Under the pieces are notes generated by a model. It had not been told where the DNA came from. It did no database searches and was given only the letters and a program-made list of their open reading frames with translations. From Sandaracinaceae bacterium (lineage in GTDB: Bacteria > Myxococcota_A > Polyangia > Polyangiales > Houyiibacteriaceae), in contig JACKEJ010000008.1 of assembly GCA_020633055.1 (NCBI GenBank), positions 434,001 to 498,000 of the forward strand: a stretch of 64,000 nucleotides of DNA, given 5' to 3'. Positions 45,930-54,782 of the stretch are shown here, one piece after another (positions within the stretch are counted from its first letter, which is position 1; each line of letters starts with the position of its first letter). The position numbers and the translations under genes were made by a program.

Positions 45930-46511
45930 GATTACCTCCGAACGAACACCAACTACGGACACTACCAACCACGATCACGACGAAACCCGACCCATGTCAG
46001 CGCACCCCAGTTCACAGGCGCTCCACAGGATTTTCACCGCCAACCCACAAGTCAGAGGGGTGGTGCGGCCAACAGCACCACTACCCCTGGTAGGGGGAGG
46101 GCCGTTATCCGCCCGCCGGCCGACGAGGTCAAGCCCCCTTTTCGGCAAAGGCGACAACACCTGCTCAAGCGGGCGAAACCACTGAACAAAATTCTGCGGA
46201 TTTCTCCCGCGGACGTCCGCTCGAGGCGATCTGCTGCGCGTCGCCACGCCGGGCAGGCGACCTGGGAGCGTGGCGGTGACGAAGGACGACATGGTGGGAC
46301 CCTACGAGATATGGTGGTGTCACACAAAAAAATGCCCAACATCCAGTAGACGTGGTGAAACGGGGGTTGGCGGTGCGCGCCCCCGAGGTCTCCGACTCCG
46401 TGTGAAGATCGCCGGCCAAGCCCACGCAGACACTGGACAAATGATGAGTCAATCAGTGACGGATCGGGCCCTGACTTGCGCGCAGCCCCAAGGACGGGAT
46501 ATCTCCGCGGC
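45930..46511. other. Long divergent intergenic region before nrdJ
   Basis: No gene was seen in these 582 bases. A hairpin occurs at 46056-46088 (AGGGG-TGGTGC paired with GCACCA-CTA-CCCCT, three-base bulge). On the minus strand a weak stem (46371-46366 with 46340-46334, 25-base loop) precedes a run of seven T (46332-46326), a poor terminator. I looked for a cobalamin riboswitch and NrdR boxes and found none convincing. The region is lower in GC than its flanks. Confidence 0.5.
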
Positions 46512-48983
46512 ATGTTGATGACCCCGCCCGGCGGGCGCCTTGCGCTCGCGCCATGGACGACCCCACGAGGCCTCGTGCCCTTGCTCGTGGCGCTGTGGGG
46601 GATCGCGGCGACCGCCCGAGCACAACCCGACGCGCCTGCGCCGGATGACGAACGGCCCCGTGACGAGGCCGCACGTCGCGACGCGGGCAGCGGACGTGTC
46701 CCCACGGCGACGCCTCCCTCCCTCGTTGCCTCCGACACGGCGGCGCTCGCCATGGCGGCCCGGCTCGTGGTCACCTCGGGTGTTGGGGGCCACTTCACCG
46801 AGCCGGTGTGCAACGCCGAACGTACGCTCGCACCCGCCCCCTTCGCTCACGTGGCGCCGCACCTCGAGACCCTGCGAGCACTGCGGCCCTTCGTCGTCGA
46901 TACCGGTGGGCTGCTCGCGCCGAACGCCGTCTCCATGTACGCCGCAGCGCGCGCGCCCGACTCGTTCGCCCAGCTGATCGCAGAGCTCGGCTACGACGCG
47001 CTGACCTTCGGCGAGGGTGAGCTGTCCGCAGAGCGCGCCCCCCTGGTGGACGCGCTCCGAGCGCTGCGGCAGCGCGGCGTGCCGACCATCGCGAGCAACC
47101 TGCGCTGCGATCCCGACGTCCCCGAGGCGGTCGCGCTGTGTGACGTGCTGGTCGACGCCGAAGACGGTGTCCCGATGGTGGAGCGGGGCGCGGACCGCAT
47201 CGCGTTCCTGACGTTCCTGGACGAGGGCGCGCTGCAGCGGGCCACCACGCGGCAATCTGCGGGTCTGCGGCTCACCCCCGTCGCCAGAGCCATCGGCCCG
47301 GCGGTCGTGGCTGCCAGGGCGCGAGGCGCGACATTGGTCGTGGTGGTCGTCGACGACGCGTACGGCGCGCAAGCCGCGGCCCGTGCGCTGACGCTCGCGC
47401 GCCAGCTGGACCAGGACGCCCGGCCAGACTTGATGATCGCCGCCAACGCTGGCTCGGAGCTGTTGTTCGCGCGGCCCGTGGGCTTCCGACCTGCTGTCGC
47501 GTCGGCCCCCCCAGGAGGCGGCGCGCGCATCGACGTGCGCCGCAACGACGAGGCGCACTCCCTCGACATCTTGGTGCGGCCCCTGGAGCCTGCCCCTGCG
47601 CCTGCGCGAGCCATCGGGGCCTTCATCGAGCGCTTTGGAGAGACGTACTGCGCCGCCTGGGGCCACGACCTGCCAGGAGGAAGGGTGAGCGAACCGTTGG
47701 ACGGCGCTGGTCTGCTGCGCCTGAGCGGGAGCATCGTGCGCGAGCAGACCGGAGCCGAGGTGGCGCTGCTGAACCGAGGCCTCTTGGACCCGTCGTGGAG
47801 CCTCGGGACACGCAACCACCTACGGGCGAGCGACGTGCACGTGGCCATCCAGTACGACGAACCGCTCGTCACGGCGACCGTCAGCGGGACCTGGCTGCGC
47901 GACGTGGCCCGCCGTGGCGCCGCGCGGCCCGAGCTGCTGGCCCTCGGGCTCGCCATCACCAACGCGAACGCCAGCGACGAGAGCGTGACGGTCAACGGAC
48001 GACCCTTGGAGTTGCTCGGTCGCTACCGCGTCGTGACGCTTCATTTTCTGGCCAAGGGAGGCGACGGTCTCCTGCCCGACCTCCCCACCCTCGACGGCCC
48101 TTGGGAGCCTGTGGTCGGAGAGCACGGAAAGCTGCGAGACGCCGTGCTGACGTTCTTGGAGAGCCCTGCGACGGACGACCCTCGCGAGCGGGCAGACGAC
48201 CCCGCGGACCACCCGGAGTGGGTGTACGGCGTCGGTGGCAGCGTGGACTTCGGCGGCTCGTCCGTGCGCAATCAGGCCGAGTACGGTGACAGCCAGCTGC
48301 AACGCGCCAACACGGCCACCCTGGGGTTGCTGATGGACGCGCGCGCGAACACCAGTACCCCGAACTACGCGTGGGACAACACGCTCAACGTCCAATACCG
48401 ACTGGCACGCACCACGGACGGAGACGGCCGCTACCTCGAGGGTGACGACCAGATCCGTTACCGCACCACCGCCCGCTGGCGTCGCTTCCGCGTGGCGAGT
48501 CAGGCGTGGTACGTGCCCGAGCCGTTCGTCGAGGGCTACGTAGAGACCGAGTTCTCCCAGCCCGCCGCGCGCGACTTCCGTCATTTCCTGCTGCGCACGA
48601 CCGCTGGCGCACGCTTCACGTTGACCTCGATCCTCAGTGTGCGCCTCAACGCAGGCATCGAGGTCGAGCTGCTGGACCCCAACCGCAACGTGCAGCCCGG
48701 CGCGGGGTTCGTCGTCACCCTCGAACCCTGGACGGTGTTCGAGACCGATCGACAGAAGGTGACCACCGGCTTTCAGGCGGACTGGTTCGTGTCGGACCTC
48801 GGGGGCGACAACCGTCGCACGCTGCGCGGCACGTTCGATCTCTCGGTGGCGGTCATCCCCCGCTTCGCGCTCGTGATGGCGCTGCAGCTCTATGGCGTGC
48901 GCGCGGGGAGCGACGGCTTCGCCTACGCGAGCAACGTGACGGCCGCGGCGCGCGTCAGCTGGATGGGGCGGGGCATCCGCTGA
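46512..48983 (+). CDS. UshA-like pseudoenzyme fused to outer-membrane barrel
   Basis: An 823-residue exported protein. The signal peptide (GLVPLLVALWGIAATARA) is followed by a region laid out like the 5'-nucleotidase/UshA family, but its metal motifs are lost: VDTGGLLAPNA replaces the GD motif, YDALTFGEGEL replaces GNHE, and VVVVVDDAYG and ANAGSELLF stand where His motifs are expected. The nucleotidase C-terminal domain is recognisable (VSGTWLRDVARRG, YRVVTLHFLAKGGDGLLP; about 440-540). Residues about 580-823 are strand-rich and barrel-like (VYGVGGSVDFGGSSV, VRLNAGIEVELLDPN). It probably binds rather than cleaves. ATG at 46518 is an alternative start. Confidence 0.72.
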   Translation: MLMTPPGGRLALAPWTTPRGLVPLLVALWGIAATARAQPDAPAPDDERPRDEAARRDAGSGRVPTATPPSLVASDTAALAMAARLVVTSGVGGHFTEPVCNAERTLAPAPFAHVAPHLETLRALRPFVVDTGGLLAPNAVSMYAAARAPDSFAQLIAELGYDALTFGEGELSAERAPLVDALRALRQRGVPTIASNLRCDPDVPEAVALCDVLVDAEDGVPMVERGADRIAFLTFLDEGALQRATTRQSAGLRLTPVARAIGPAVVAARARGATLVVVVVDDAYGAQAAARALTLARQLDQDARPDLMIAANAGSELLFARPVGFRPAVASAPPGGGARIDVRRNDEAHSLDILVRPLEPAPAPARAIGAFIERFGETYCAAWGHDLPGGRVSEPLDGAGLLRLSGSIVREQTGAEVALLNRGLLDPSWSLGTRNHLRASDVHVAIQYDEPLVTATVSGTWLRDVARRGAARPELLALGLAITNANASDESVTVNGRPLELLGRYRVVTLHFLAKGGDGLLPDLPTLDGPWEPVVGEHGKLRDAVLTFLESPATDDPRERADDPADHPEWVYGVGGSVDFGGSSVRNQAEYGDSQLQRANTATLGLLMDARANTSTPNYAWDNTLNVQYRLARTTDGDGRYLEGDDQIRYRTTARWRRFRVASQAWYVPEPFVEGYVETEFSQPAARDFRHFLLRTTAGARFTLTSILSVRLNAGIEVELLDPNRNVQPGAGFVVTLEPWTVFETDRQKVTTGFQADWFVSDLGGDNRRTLRGTFDLSVAVIPRFALVMALQLYGVRAGSDGFAYASNVTAAARVSWMGRGIR

Positions 48984-48999
48984 CGTGGGACGCGAGCGG

Positions 49000-49701
49000 T
49001 CAGTTCAGCTGCCCAGAAGCGCGCACCTCGAACTGGACGTTCGCCATGACCGCACCCTGCGGGAACCGGTCGCCTGGCTCGACGTCGATGGTTGCCTCGA
49101 GGAAGATCCGGAACTGATGTGAGATCGCCTCCAGGTGGTCGTTCAGCGCGGCCGTGCCGGTCGCGTCCAGGGGCACGCGCGCCATGGGCGTCTCGCCCGC
49201 GCGCACCGCGGGGAACGACCCCAGGTGCATCGCGCTGTCGACGCTGGCGGTCCCGATGGGGGCCCAGTACACCTCCACCGCGGGCAGGTCCACGTTCAGC
49301 GTGTTGCCGACGACGGCGTACTCCACGCCCCGGAGCGCGATGGCGTTCACGATGCTGAAGCGCTCCATCACCTCGCGCAGATCGATGTCCTGCTGCGCGA
49401 TGGTGGCGGTCGTGGCGGCGGGGTCGCAGAGGCCCTCGGTGTTGCACTCGACGATGATGCCCGACGCCATGGGACACGTGCTGGCGTTGCTGCATGCCAC
49501 CGAGGGCACGATCAGGCCGTCCGCAGTGTTCTCCTGGAAATCGTCGATCAGGGGTAGGTTGGACGCCGAGAATTCCAGCTCGCGGGTGATGGGGAACGTG
49601 ACGCTCGCGTCGAGGCAGCCGCTCGTGAGCAGCGCCGCGCCCACCCACAGCGCGGACAGGAAGAGGCGGTCCCGGACAAGACGTCGAAGCTGCACCATCA
49701 A
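49000..49701 (-). CDS. Lipoprotein, unknown function
   Basis: A 233-residue lipoprotein. The signal LFLSALWVGAALLTSGC ends in the lipobox. The mature part is strand-rich with paired Cys (VACSNASTCPMASG, VECNTEGLC), resembling the disulfide-bearing lipoproteins elsewhere in the window. No family is recognised. It converges on the UshA-like gene, 16 bases between stops, and is divergent from the short AgmX-like gene. Confidence 0.68.
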   Translation of the reverse strand: MMVQLRRLVRDRLFLSALWVGAALLTSGCLDASVTFPITRELEFSASNLPLIDDFQENTADGLIVPSVACSNASTCPMASGIIVECNTEGLCDPAATTATIAQQDIDLREVMERFSIVNAIALRGVEYAVVGNTLNVDLPAVEVYWAPIGTASVDSAMHLGSFPAVRAGETPMARVPLDATGTAALNDHLEAISHQFRIFLEATIDVEPGDRFPQGAVMANVQFEVRASGQLN

Positions 49702-49775
49702 CCGAGCATAGCAGGCTGAACGGAATCGGCGACTTTGCGGTCAGGCTCTCGGGCTGCTACAAGCGGCTGGATTCC

Positions 49776-50354
49776 ATGTCTGATTCGCTTGCGCCGTTGC
49801 CCTCGTCTCACAAGGGGCTGAAGTTCGCTGTCATCGGGGGGGTGCTCGTCGCCGCCGCGCTCGCGTTGCTGTTCTGCTCCCCGACACCGGAGCAGCCCTC
49901 GGTGGTGCCGGTGCTGGACGCCGGCGTGGCGCCGACGACGTCGCAGTTCCACAACGAGTTCGAGCTCCCTCCCGTGGAACCGGATGCGGGCACGCCCGAG
50001 GACGCGGGGACCGTGGCGGAGACGACCATGCGAGCGACCATGCGAGCGGCGCGCGAGTGTGACGGAACCATCCCCGCGGCGGCGCTGCAGGGGGCGGTGT
50101 CGCGCTACCGCGGCCAGGTGCGCAACTGCTACGAGCGGGCGCTGAAGCAGAACAGCATGCTCCAGGGGCGCATCACCGTCACGCTCAGCATCGGCGCGCG
50201 CGGCAACGTGGAGAGCGCGAGCGCCAGCGGACCGATGCCCAGCTCGGTCAACAGCTGCGTCAGCTCGGTGGCGCGCAGCTGGCAGCTGGTGGCGCCCACC
50301 GGCGGCACCTGCGCCACCGCGCGCGTCCCGTTCAACATGACACCCACCAACTGA
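49776..50354 (+). CDS. Short AgmX/PglI-type C-terminal domain protein
   Basis: A 192-residue membrane protein: a short cytoplasmic N-terminus, one helix (about 14-35, LKFAVIGGVLVAAALALLFC), a Pro/Asp-rich periplasmic linker, and the AgmX/PglI C-terminal domain (YRGQVRNCYERALK, GRITVTLSIGARGNVESAS, SVNSCVSSVARSWQL). It has the same conserved Cys positions as the larger relative at 32992-34626 but lacks the large N-terminal domain. It may link inner-membrane machinery to the envelope, by analogy with TonB-type domains. Confidence 0.75.
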   Translation: MSDSLAPLPSSHKGLKFAVIGGVLVAAALALLFCSPTPEQPSVVPVLDAGVAPTTSQFHNEFELPPVEPDAGTPEDAGTVAETTMRATMRAARECDGTIPAAALQGAVSRYRGQVRNCYERALKQNSMLQGRITVTLSIGARGNVESASASGPMPSSVNSCVSSVARSWQLVAPTGGTCATARVPFNMTPTN

Positions 50355-50442
50355 GGCGGGTGGCGCCGAGGCGAGCGGCGCCGAAGCGAGGCGCAGCTCG
50401 CGGCGACGCAGGCCGCTGTGGACGTGGCCACGCACCCGGTGT

Positions 50443-51573
50443 ATGGCGAGCGACATGACGCCCACCGCGACGACGTCGCCGAAGACCCTCATCGATCCCC
50501 CGTTCTCCTCGGACTACCTCGCGTCCCGCGTCCGCTTTCGAGCTGCGGCAGAGGCGGCGGGGTTCGCGCTCTCGGCGCACGCGGTCGGGCAACACGGGCC
50601 ACGCGGTGAGGAGCTCACCATCGACGTCGCCGTGCGCGGAGCAGCGCAGCCAGAGCGTGTGTTGGTCGTGTCGAGCGGCACCCATGGCATCGAGGGTTTC
50701 TACGGTGCCGCCGTGCAGATCGCGCTGCTGGAAGGTGAGCTGGCAGGCTCGTGGGAACCCCCCGCGGGCACGCGCGTCGTGTTCATCCACGCCATCAACC
50801 CCTATGGGTTCGCCTACATCCGGCGCGTGAACGAGGACAACGTCGACCTCAACCGCAACTTCGTGAAGTCGTCCCGCACCTACAGCGGCGCCCCCGAGGA
50901 CTACGCGCGGCTGAACGACCTGCTGAACACGGCGGGCGCGCCCACGCGCTTGGACCCCTTCCTGGCCAAGGCGGGTGTGCAGCTCGCCAAGCACGGCTTC
51001 AACGCGCTCAAGAACGCCATCGCCCAGGGACAGTACGAGTTCCCGGAAGGCCTGTTCTTCGGGGGCAAGGGCCCGAGCAAGTCGCAAGAGCTGCTCTCCA
51101 CACTGCTCCCGCCGCTGGTCGGGTCCGCACAGCGCGTGCTGCACCTCGACTTCCACACGGGGATGGGCAAGTGGGGCACCTACGTGCTGGCGGTGGACTT
51201 CCCCAACGACTCGCCGCGCGTGCAGCGCCTGCGCCGCGAGTTCGGCCACAGCGCAGTGCAGGGCCTCGACCCCAGCGGCGTGCTCTACGAGATCAACGGG
51301 AGCCTCGGCGGTTGGCTCCAGGACCAGTTCCCAGACATCGAGTACGACTGCATGCTGGCCGAGTACGGCACCCACAATGTGATCGAGGTGCTGACGGCCA
51401 TGCGCGAAGAGAACCGAGCCCACCATCACTGCCCTCCCGGCAGCGCCACCCACCTGCGCGCCAAGCGACGCTTCAAGGAGGCGTTCATCCCGGAGTCCCG
51501 TGATTGGCAGCGCGGCGCCGTCGACGACAGCTGCCAGATCGTCCGTCAGGCGCTTGCCGCCATGCGGGCGTAG
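50443..51573 (+). CDS. DUF2817 zinc carboxypeptidase-like protein
   Basis: A 376-residue M14-like metallopeptidase of the DUF2817 family. The zinc ligands are SGTHGIEGFYGAAVQ (His, Glu) and LDFHTGMGKWG (His); HAINPYGFAYIRRVNEDNVD carries substrate-contact residues, and CMLAEYGTH near 300 probably holds the catalytic Glu. The residues look intact. No signal peptide is seen, so it should be cytoplasmic. ATG at 50455 is an alternative start. Substrate unknown. Confidence 0.85.
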   Translation: MASDMTPTATTSPKTLIDPPFSSDYLASRVRFRAAAEAAGFALSAHAVGQHGPRGEELTIDVAVRGAAQPERVLVVSSGTHGIEGFYGAAVQIALLEGELAGSWEPPAGTRVVFIHAINPYGFAYIRRVNEDNVDLNRNFVKSSRTYSGAPEDYARLNDLLNTAGAPTRLDPFLAKAGVQLAKHGFNALKNAIAQGQYEFPEGLFFGGKGPSKSQELLSTLLPPLVGSAQRVLHLDFHTGMGKWGTYVLAVDFPNDSPRVQRLRREFGHSAVQGLDPSGVLYEINGSLGGWLQDQFPDIEYDCMLAEYGTHNVIEVLTAMREENRAHHHCPPGSATHLRAKRRFKEAFIPESRDWQRGAVDDSCQIVRQALAAMRA

Positions 51574-51574
51574 C

Positions 51575-52105
51575 TCAGGGGGCGGCGGCGCGCTCGCGTC
51601 GCACCCGCTCGACCAAGCGCTGGACGTCGGGTGACGCCGACGTGCGGGCAGCCTCTTCGAGGAGCTCGGCGCCCCGCGCCTCCTCGCCTGCACGGGTCAC
51701 GATGGTGCTCAGGGTCGCGAGCGCGATGGCGCGCTCCGCCTTGCGCGTGAGCCCATCGCCCGCGAGCGCGCCCTCCAGCAGCCGTCGCGCCTCGGGCAGA
51801 TCCCCGGCGGCCTCCGCCAGGGCGGCCTGCACCCACGCGCGCTTGGCGCGACACTCGGCATCCAGGAAACGGGTCGGGGTCTGGTCCAGCAGGCGCTTCG
51901 CGCCAGCGAGGTCGTTCCGGCGCAGCGCCGCGAAGGCCGCTGGGATACCTCCCTGACGCAGCCCGCCATAGCCCAGCAGCAGGGCGAGCCCCGTCAGCAC
52001 GGCCGCGCGAGGGGCGTCCTGCCGGGCGATGAACGCGGCGAAGCCTACACAGGCCACCATCAGCACGAGGCGCAGCTTGGGCGAAAACACGCGCAGGGAT
52101 AGCAC
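51575..52105 (-). CDS. Small membrane protein with TPR-like tail
   Basis: A 176-residue protein. Two hydrophobic segments lie near the N-terminus (LRLVLMVACVGFAAFIA and AAVLTGLALLLGYGGL). The rest is helical with TPR-like spacing (AAFAALRRNDLAGAKRLLDQ, AALAEAAGDLPEARRLLEGA). No specific family is recognised. It converges on the DUF2817 gene and is divergent from the MlaF-type ATPase, with 30 bases between the starts. Confidence 0.65.
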   Translation of the reverse strand: MLSLRVFSPKLRLVLMVACVGFAAFIARQDAPRAAVLTGLALLLGYGGLRQGGIPAAFAALRRNDLAGAKRLLDQTPTRFLDAECRAKRAWVQAALAEAAGDLPEARRLLEGALAGDGLTRKAERAIALATLSTIVTRAGEEARGAELLEEAARTSASPDVQRLVERVRRERAAAP

Positions 52106-52135
52106 GCTGCGCGGGGAAGCTGCTACACACGCCCC

Positions 52136-52912
52136 GTGGCGCTGTTCGAGCTACGCGGGATCACCAAGGCCTTCGGCGACCACCAGGTGCTCCGTGGCGT
52201 CGACCTCGACATCCACAAGGGCGACTTCCTCACCATCATCGGCGAGAGCGGCTGTGGGAAGAGCCTGGTCCTGAAGAGCCTGATCGGCATCCTCACGCCC
52301 GATGCAGGCAGCCTGCGCTTCGACGGCGAGGAGGTCGCGAAGTACAGCGACGCGCAGTGGACGCGGCTGCGCCCACGCATCGGCATGCTGTTCCAGGAAT
52401 CGGCGCTGTTCGATTCCATCGACGTCGGGGAGAACGTGGCCTACGGCCTGCGTGAGGCCGGGCAGCTCAGCGAGGCCGAGATCCAAGCGCGCGTCGCGGA
52501 GTGCCTCCGGCTGGTCGGTCTCGCCGGTATCGAGCGCAAGTGGCCCGCCGATCTATCCGGCGGCATGAAGAAACGCGTGGCGCTCGCTCGCGCGACGGCG
52601 CTGCGGCCCGAGATCATCCTCTACGACGAGCCGACCGAGGGGCTCGACCCCATCAACGTGACGCGCGTCAACCGTATGCTGCTGTCGCTGCGCGCCGAGT
52701 TCGACATCACGACCGTGGTCGTGACCCACAACATGCAGAGCGCCTTCAACGTGAGCTCGCGGGTCGCGTTCATCCACGACGGAAAGGTGGCGATCGAGGG
52801 CACGCCCGACGAGGTGCGCGCGAGCCAGAGCCCGCACTTGAAGGACTTCCTACAGGCTTCGCGCGACCCCGTGGCGGACCACCGCGTCGCGCTAGGGCTG
52901 CCGCCGCGCTGA
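52136..52912 (+). CDS. ABC transporter ATPase, MlaF-like
   Basis: A 258-residue ATP-binding subunit of the MlaF/Ttg2A type, which powers phospholipid transport between the membranes. Walker A GESGCGKSLVLKSL, Q-loop LFQESALFDSIDVGENVAYG, signature LSGGMKKRVALARA, Walker B EIILYDEPTEGLDP and switch His VTHNMQS are all present. The Q-loop and DEPTEGLDP are characteristic of MlaF. The start is GTG. No permease (MlaE), MCE or periplasmic partner lies next to it, so either the rest is elsewhere or the substrate differs. Confidence 0.87.
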   Translation: MALFELRGITKAFGDHQVLRGVDLDIHKGDFLTIIGESGCGKSLVLKSLIGILTPDAGSLRFDGEEVAKYSDAQWTRLRPRIGMLFQESALFDSIDVGENVAYGLREAGQLSEAEIQARVAECLRLVGLAGIERKWPADLSGGMKKRVALARATALRPEIILYDEPTEGLDPINVTRVNRMLLSLRAEFDITTVVVTHNMQSAFNVSSRVAFIHDGKVAIEGTPDEVRASQSPHLKDFLQASRDPVADHRVALGLPPR

Positions 52913-53308
52913 CCGGGCGCCGAGCGCGCGTCTGCGTCGCGGGTGACCGCGCGGGCACGAGAAGGGGTGCCCGGAGCGTGCGATCCGAGGGTGTGAGGTG
53001 CGCCGCCGCGAGGACGGACACACGGACTCACCGCACGCTCCGGGCGATGGGGCAGACAGGTTGAGGAGCACCTCCTGGGTGAAGGGGGCGCGTGGCACTC
53101 GCCCTCCCGCGAGTGCCACGCTGGTGGAGACGGCGTGGGACACGGCACGAGTGCGCCGCACCTCGGGCTAGTGCAGCCGCCGTGCCAGCGCGTCGCAACC
53201 GTGCGCTCGTTGAGCGAAGGGCAAATCTCCACGCATTCCTGCGCCATGCGCGACATCGCCGTGTGCCAGTCCGCGCCACCCCCCCTCGGGGCACGACATC
53301 ACTGCCCG
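52913..53308. other. Convergent intergenic region with two strong hairpins
   Basis: No gene was seen in these 396 bases between the convergent MlaF-like and GlcD-like genes. CCCGGAGCGTGCG (52970-52982) pairs with CGCACGCTCCGGG (53032-53044), enclosing GTGTG/CACAC. A second hairpin pairs 53090-53101 with 53110-53121 (12 bp, GCGTGGCACTCG arm, eight-base loop). They may be terminators for both genes or a separate small repeat; neither has a T-run. Confidence 0.55.
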
Positions 53309-54751
53309 TCAGCAGGCGCCGTGATAGCGCTTGGCCGCTCCAGGGAAGATCTTTCCGGGGTTCAAGATGCCCCGCGGATCGAACACGTCCTTGATGCGCT
53401 CCTGCAGCGCGATCAGCGCCGGGCTCTGCTCGAGCGGCAAGTAGGGGGCCTTCAGGACACCGATGCCGTGCTCGCCGCTGAGCGTGCCACCCATGGCCAC
53501 CACCTGCTCGAACAGGCCGCGGATGGCCATGTCGACAGCCGGCCGCTGGGCGTCGTCCTCCCACAGGAAGTTCACGTGCAGGTTGCCGTCCCCTGCGTGC
53601 CCGTACGTGGGCATCACGATGCCGTGGCGCTCGGCCAGGGCGCGGCACACGGCGAGCAGATCCGCGATCCGTGACCGGGGCACCACCACGTCCTCGCTGA
53701 GCTTGTGTCGTGCCGCGCGGCGCAGCGTGTGGCTGAGCTCCCTGCGCGCGGCCCACAGCCGCTCTCGCTCGCTGCCCTTGTCTGCCACGAGCACCTCCAG
53801 CGCGGAGGCATCCATCATGGCGTTCCCCACGAGCTCACGCTGCGCTTCGAGTGCATGGGCGGCACCGTCGAGCTCGACCAGGATCATGGCACGCGCGCCA
53901 TCCGGGACGGGTACACCCGCCGCGGGGCGGACCAAATCGAGCGCGATGCGGTCCAGCAGCTCCACACAGCGGGGCACGATGCCGAGCGCCAGCATGGCCC
54001 CGACGGCGCGCCCGACGGACTCGTCGTCGGGCAAGAACACCAGCAGCGTCGCCACGGCCTCGGGCTTGGGCACCAGCCGCAGCGTGGCCTCGGTCACCAC
54101 CCCGAGCGTCCCCTCGCTGCCCACCATGAGCGCCGTGAGGTCGTAGCCGGTGACGCCCTTGACCGTCCGCTTGCCCAGCCGGAGCACCGTCCCGTCGGCC
54201 ATCACCGCCTGCATACCGAGCACGTACTCTCGCGTGACCCCGTACTTGAAGGCGCGCGGCCCACCCGCGTTGGCCGCGATGTTCCCGCCCAGCGCACACG
54301 TCGCGAGGGAGTTCGGGTCGGGCGGGTAGAACAGCCCCTCGTCCTCCACCTGCCGGTGCAGCTCCCCCGTGACCAAGCCTGGCTGCGCCACCGCGAGCAG
54401 GTCCGCCTGTTCGATGCCCAGGAGCCCGTTCATCTGCTCGAACGCGAGCACGATACCCCCCACGACCGGCACCGAGCCCCCTACCCGGCTGGTGCCCCCG
54501 GCCCTTGGTGTGACGGGCACGCCGTGCGCATGGCAGGCCCGCATCACGGCGCTCACCTGCCCCGTGTCCCGCACCCGCACCACCGCCTCGGGCACCACGG
54601 GCTGCACCTCGCTCTCGTCGCCCGCGTAGCCCATCAGCACGTCCCGGTCACGAATGACGGCGTCGCTCGGGAGCTCGCGGCCCAGCGTGATCAGCGCGCG
54701 CTCGGCCGCCGACACGGCGCCGCGTGACGGAGCAGTGAGGGGAGAGGTCAT
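53309..54751 (-). CDS. glcD: FAD-linked oxidase, GlcD-like
   Basis: A 480-residue member of the FAD-binding type 4 oxidases, close to glycolate oxidase GlcD and D-lactate dehydrogenases. FAD-binding segments are PVTPRAGGTSRVGGS, NIAANAGGPRAFKYGVT and GSEGTLGVVTEATL; the C-terminal catalytic part has TYGHAGDGNLHVNFLWED and TLSGEHGIGVLK. It oxidises a 2-hydroxy acid such as glycolate or D-lactate to the oxo acid. GlcE and GlcF partners are absent, so it may be a stand-alone dehydrogenase. The longest frame start at 54751 fits the family length. Confidence 0.88.
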   Translation of the reverse strand: MTSPLTAPSRGAVSAAERALITLGRELPSDAVIRDRDVLMGYAGDESEVQPVVPEAVVRVRDTGQVSAVMRACHAHGVPVTPRAGGTSRVGGSVPVVGGIVLAFEQMNGLLGIEQADLLAVAQPGLVTGELHRQVEDEGLFYPPDPNSLATCALGGNIAANAGGPRAFKYGVTREYVLGMQAVMADGTVLRLGKRTVKGVTGYDLTALMVGSEGTLGVVTEATLRLVPKPEAVATLLVFLPDDESVGRAVGAMLALGIVPRCVELLDRIALDLVRPAAGVPVPDGARAMILVELDGAAHALEAQRELVGNAMMDASALEVLVADKGSERERLWAARRELSHTLRRAARHKLSEDVVVPRSRIADLLAVCRALAERHGIVMPTYGHAGDGNLHVNFLWEDDAQRPAVDMAIRGLFEQVVAMGGTLSGEHGIGVLKAPYLPLEQSPALIALQERIKDVFDPRGILNPGKIFPGAAKRYHGAC

Positions 54752-54782
54752 GCCTCAGCGTGTCACTGCGCCAACGCGCGCG

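Noticed and set aside
42063..46349. A 1428-codon open frame on the plus strand
   Set aside because: It is antisense to nrdJ, which has clear catalytic motifs; the frame is open only because of the high GC content and codon bias.
46326..46371. Intrinsic terminator or attenuator upstream of nrdJ on the minus strand
   Set aside because: The run of seven T is real, but the stem is only six pairs with a bulge and a 25-base loop.
45930..46511. Cobalamin riboswitch or NrdR box before nrdJ
   Set aside because: No B12-box-like sequence with the expected flanking stems and no palindromic NrdR box could be found by eye. A covariance-model scan would decide.
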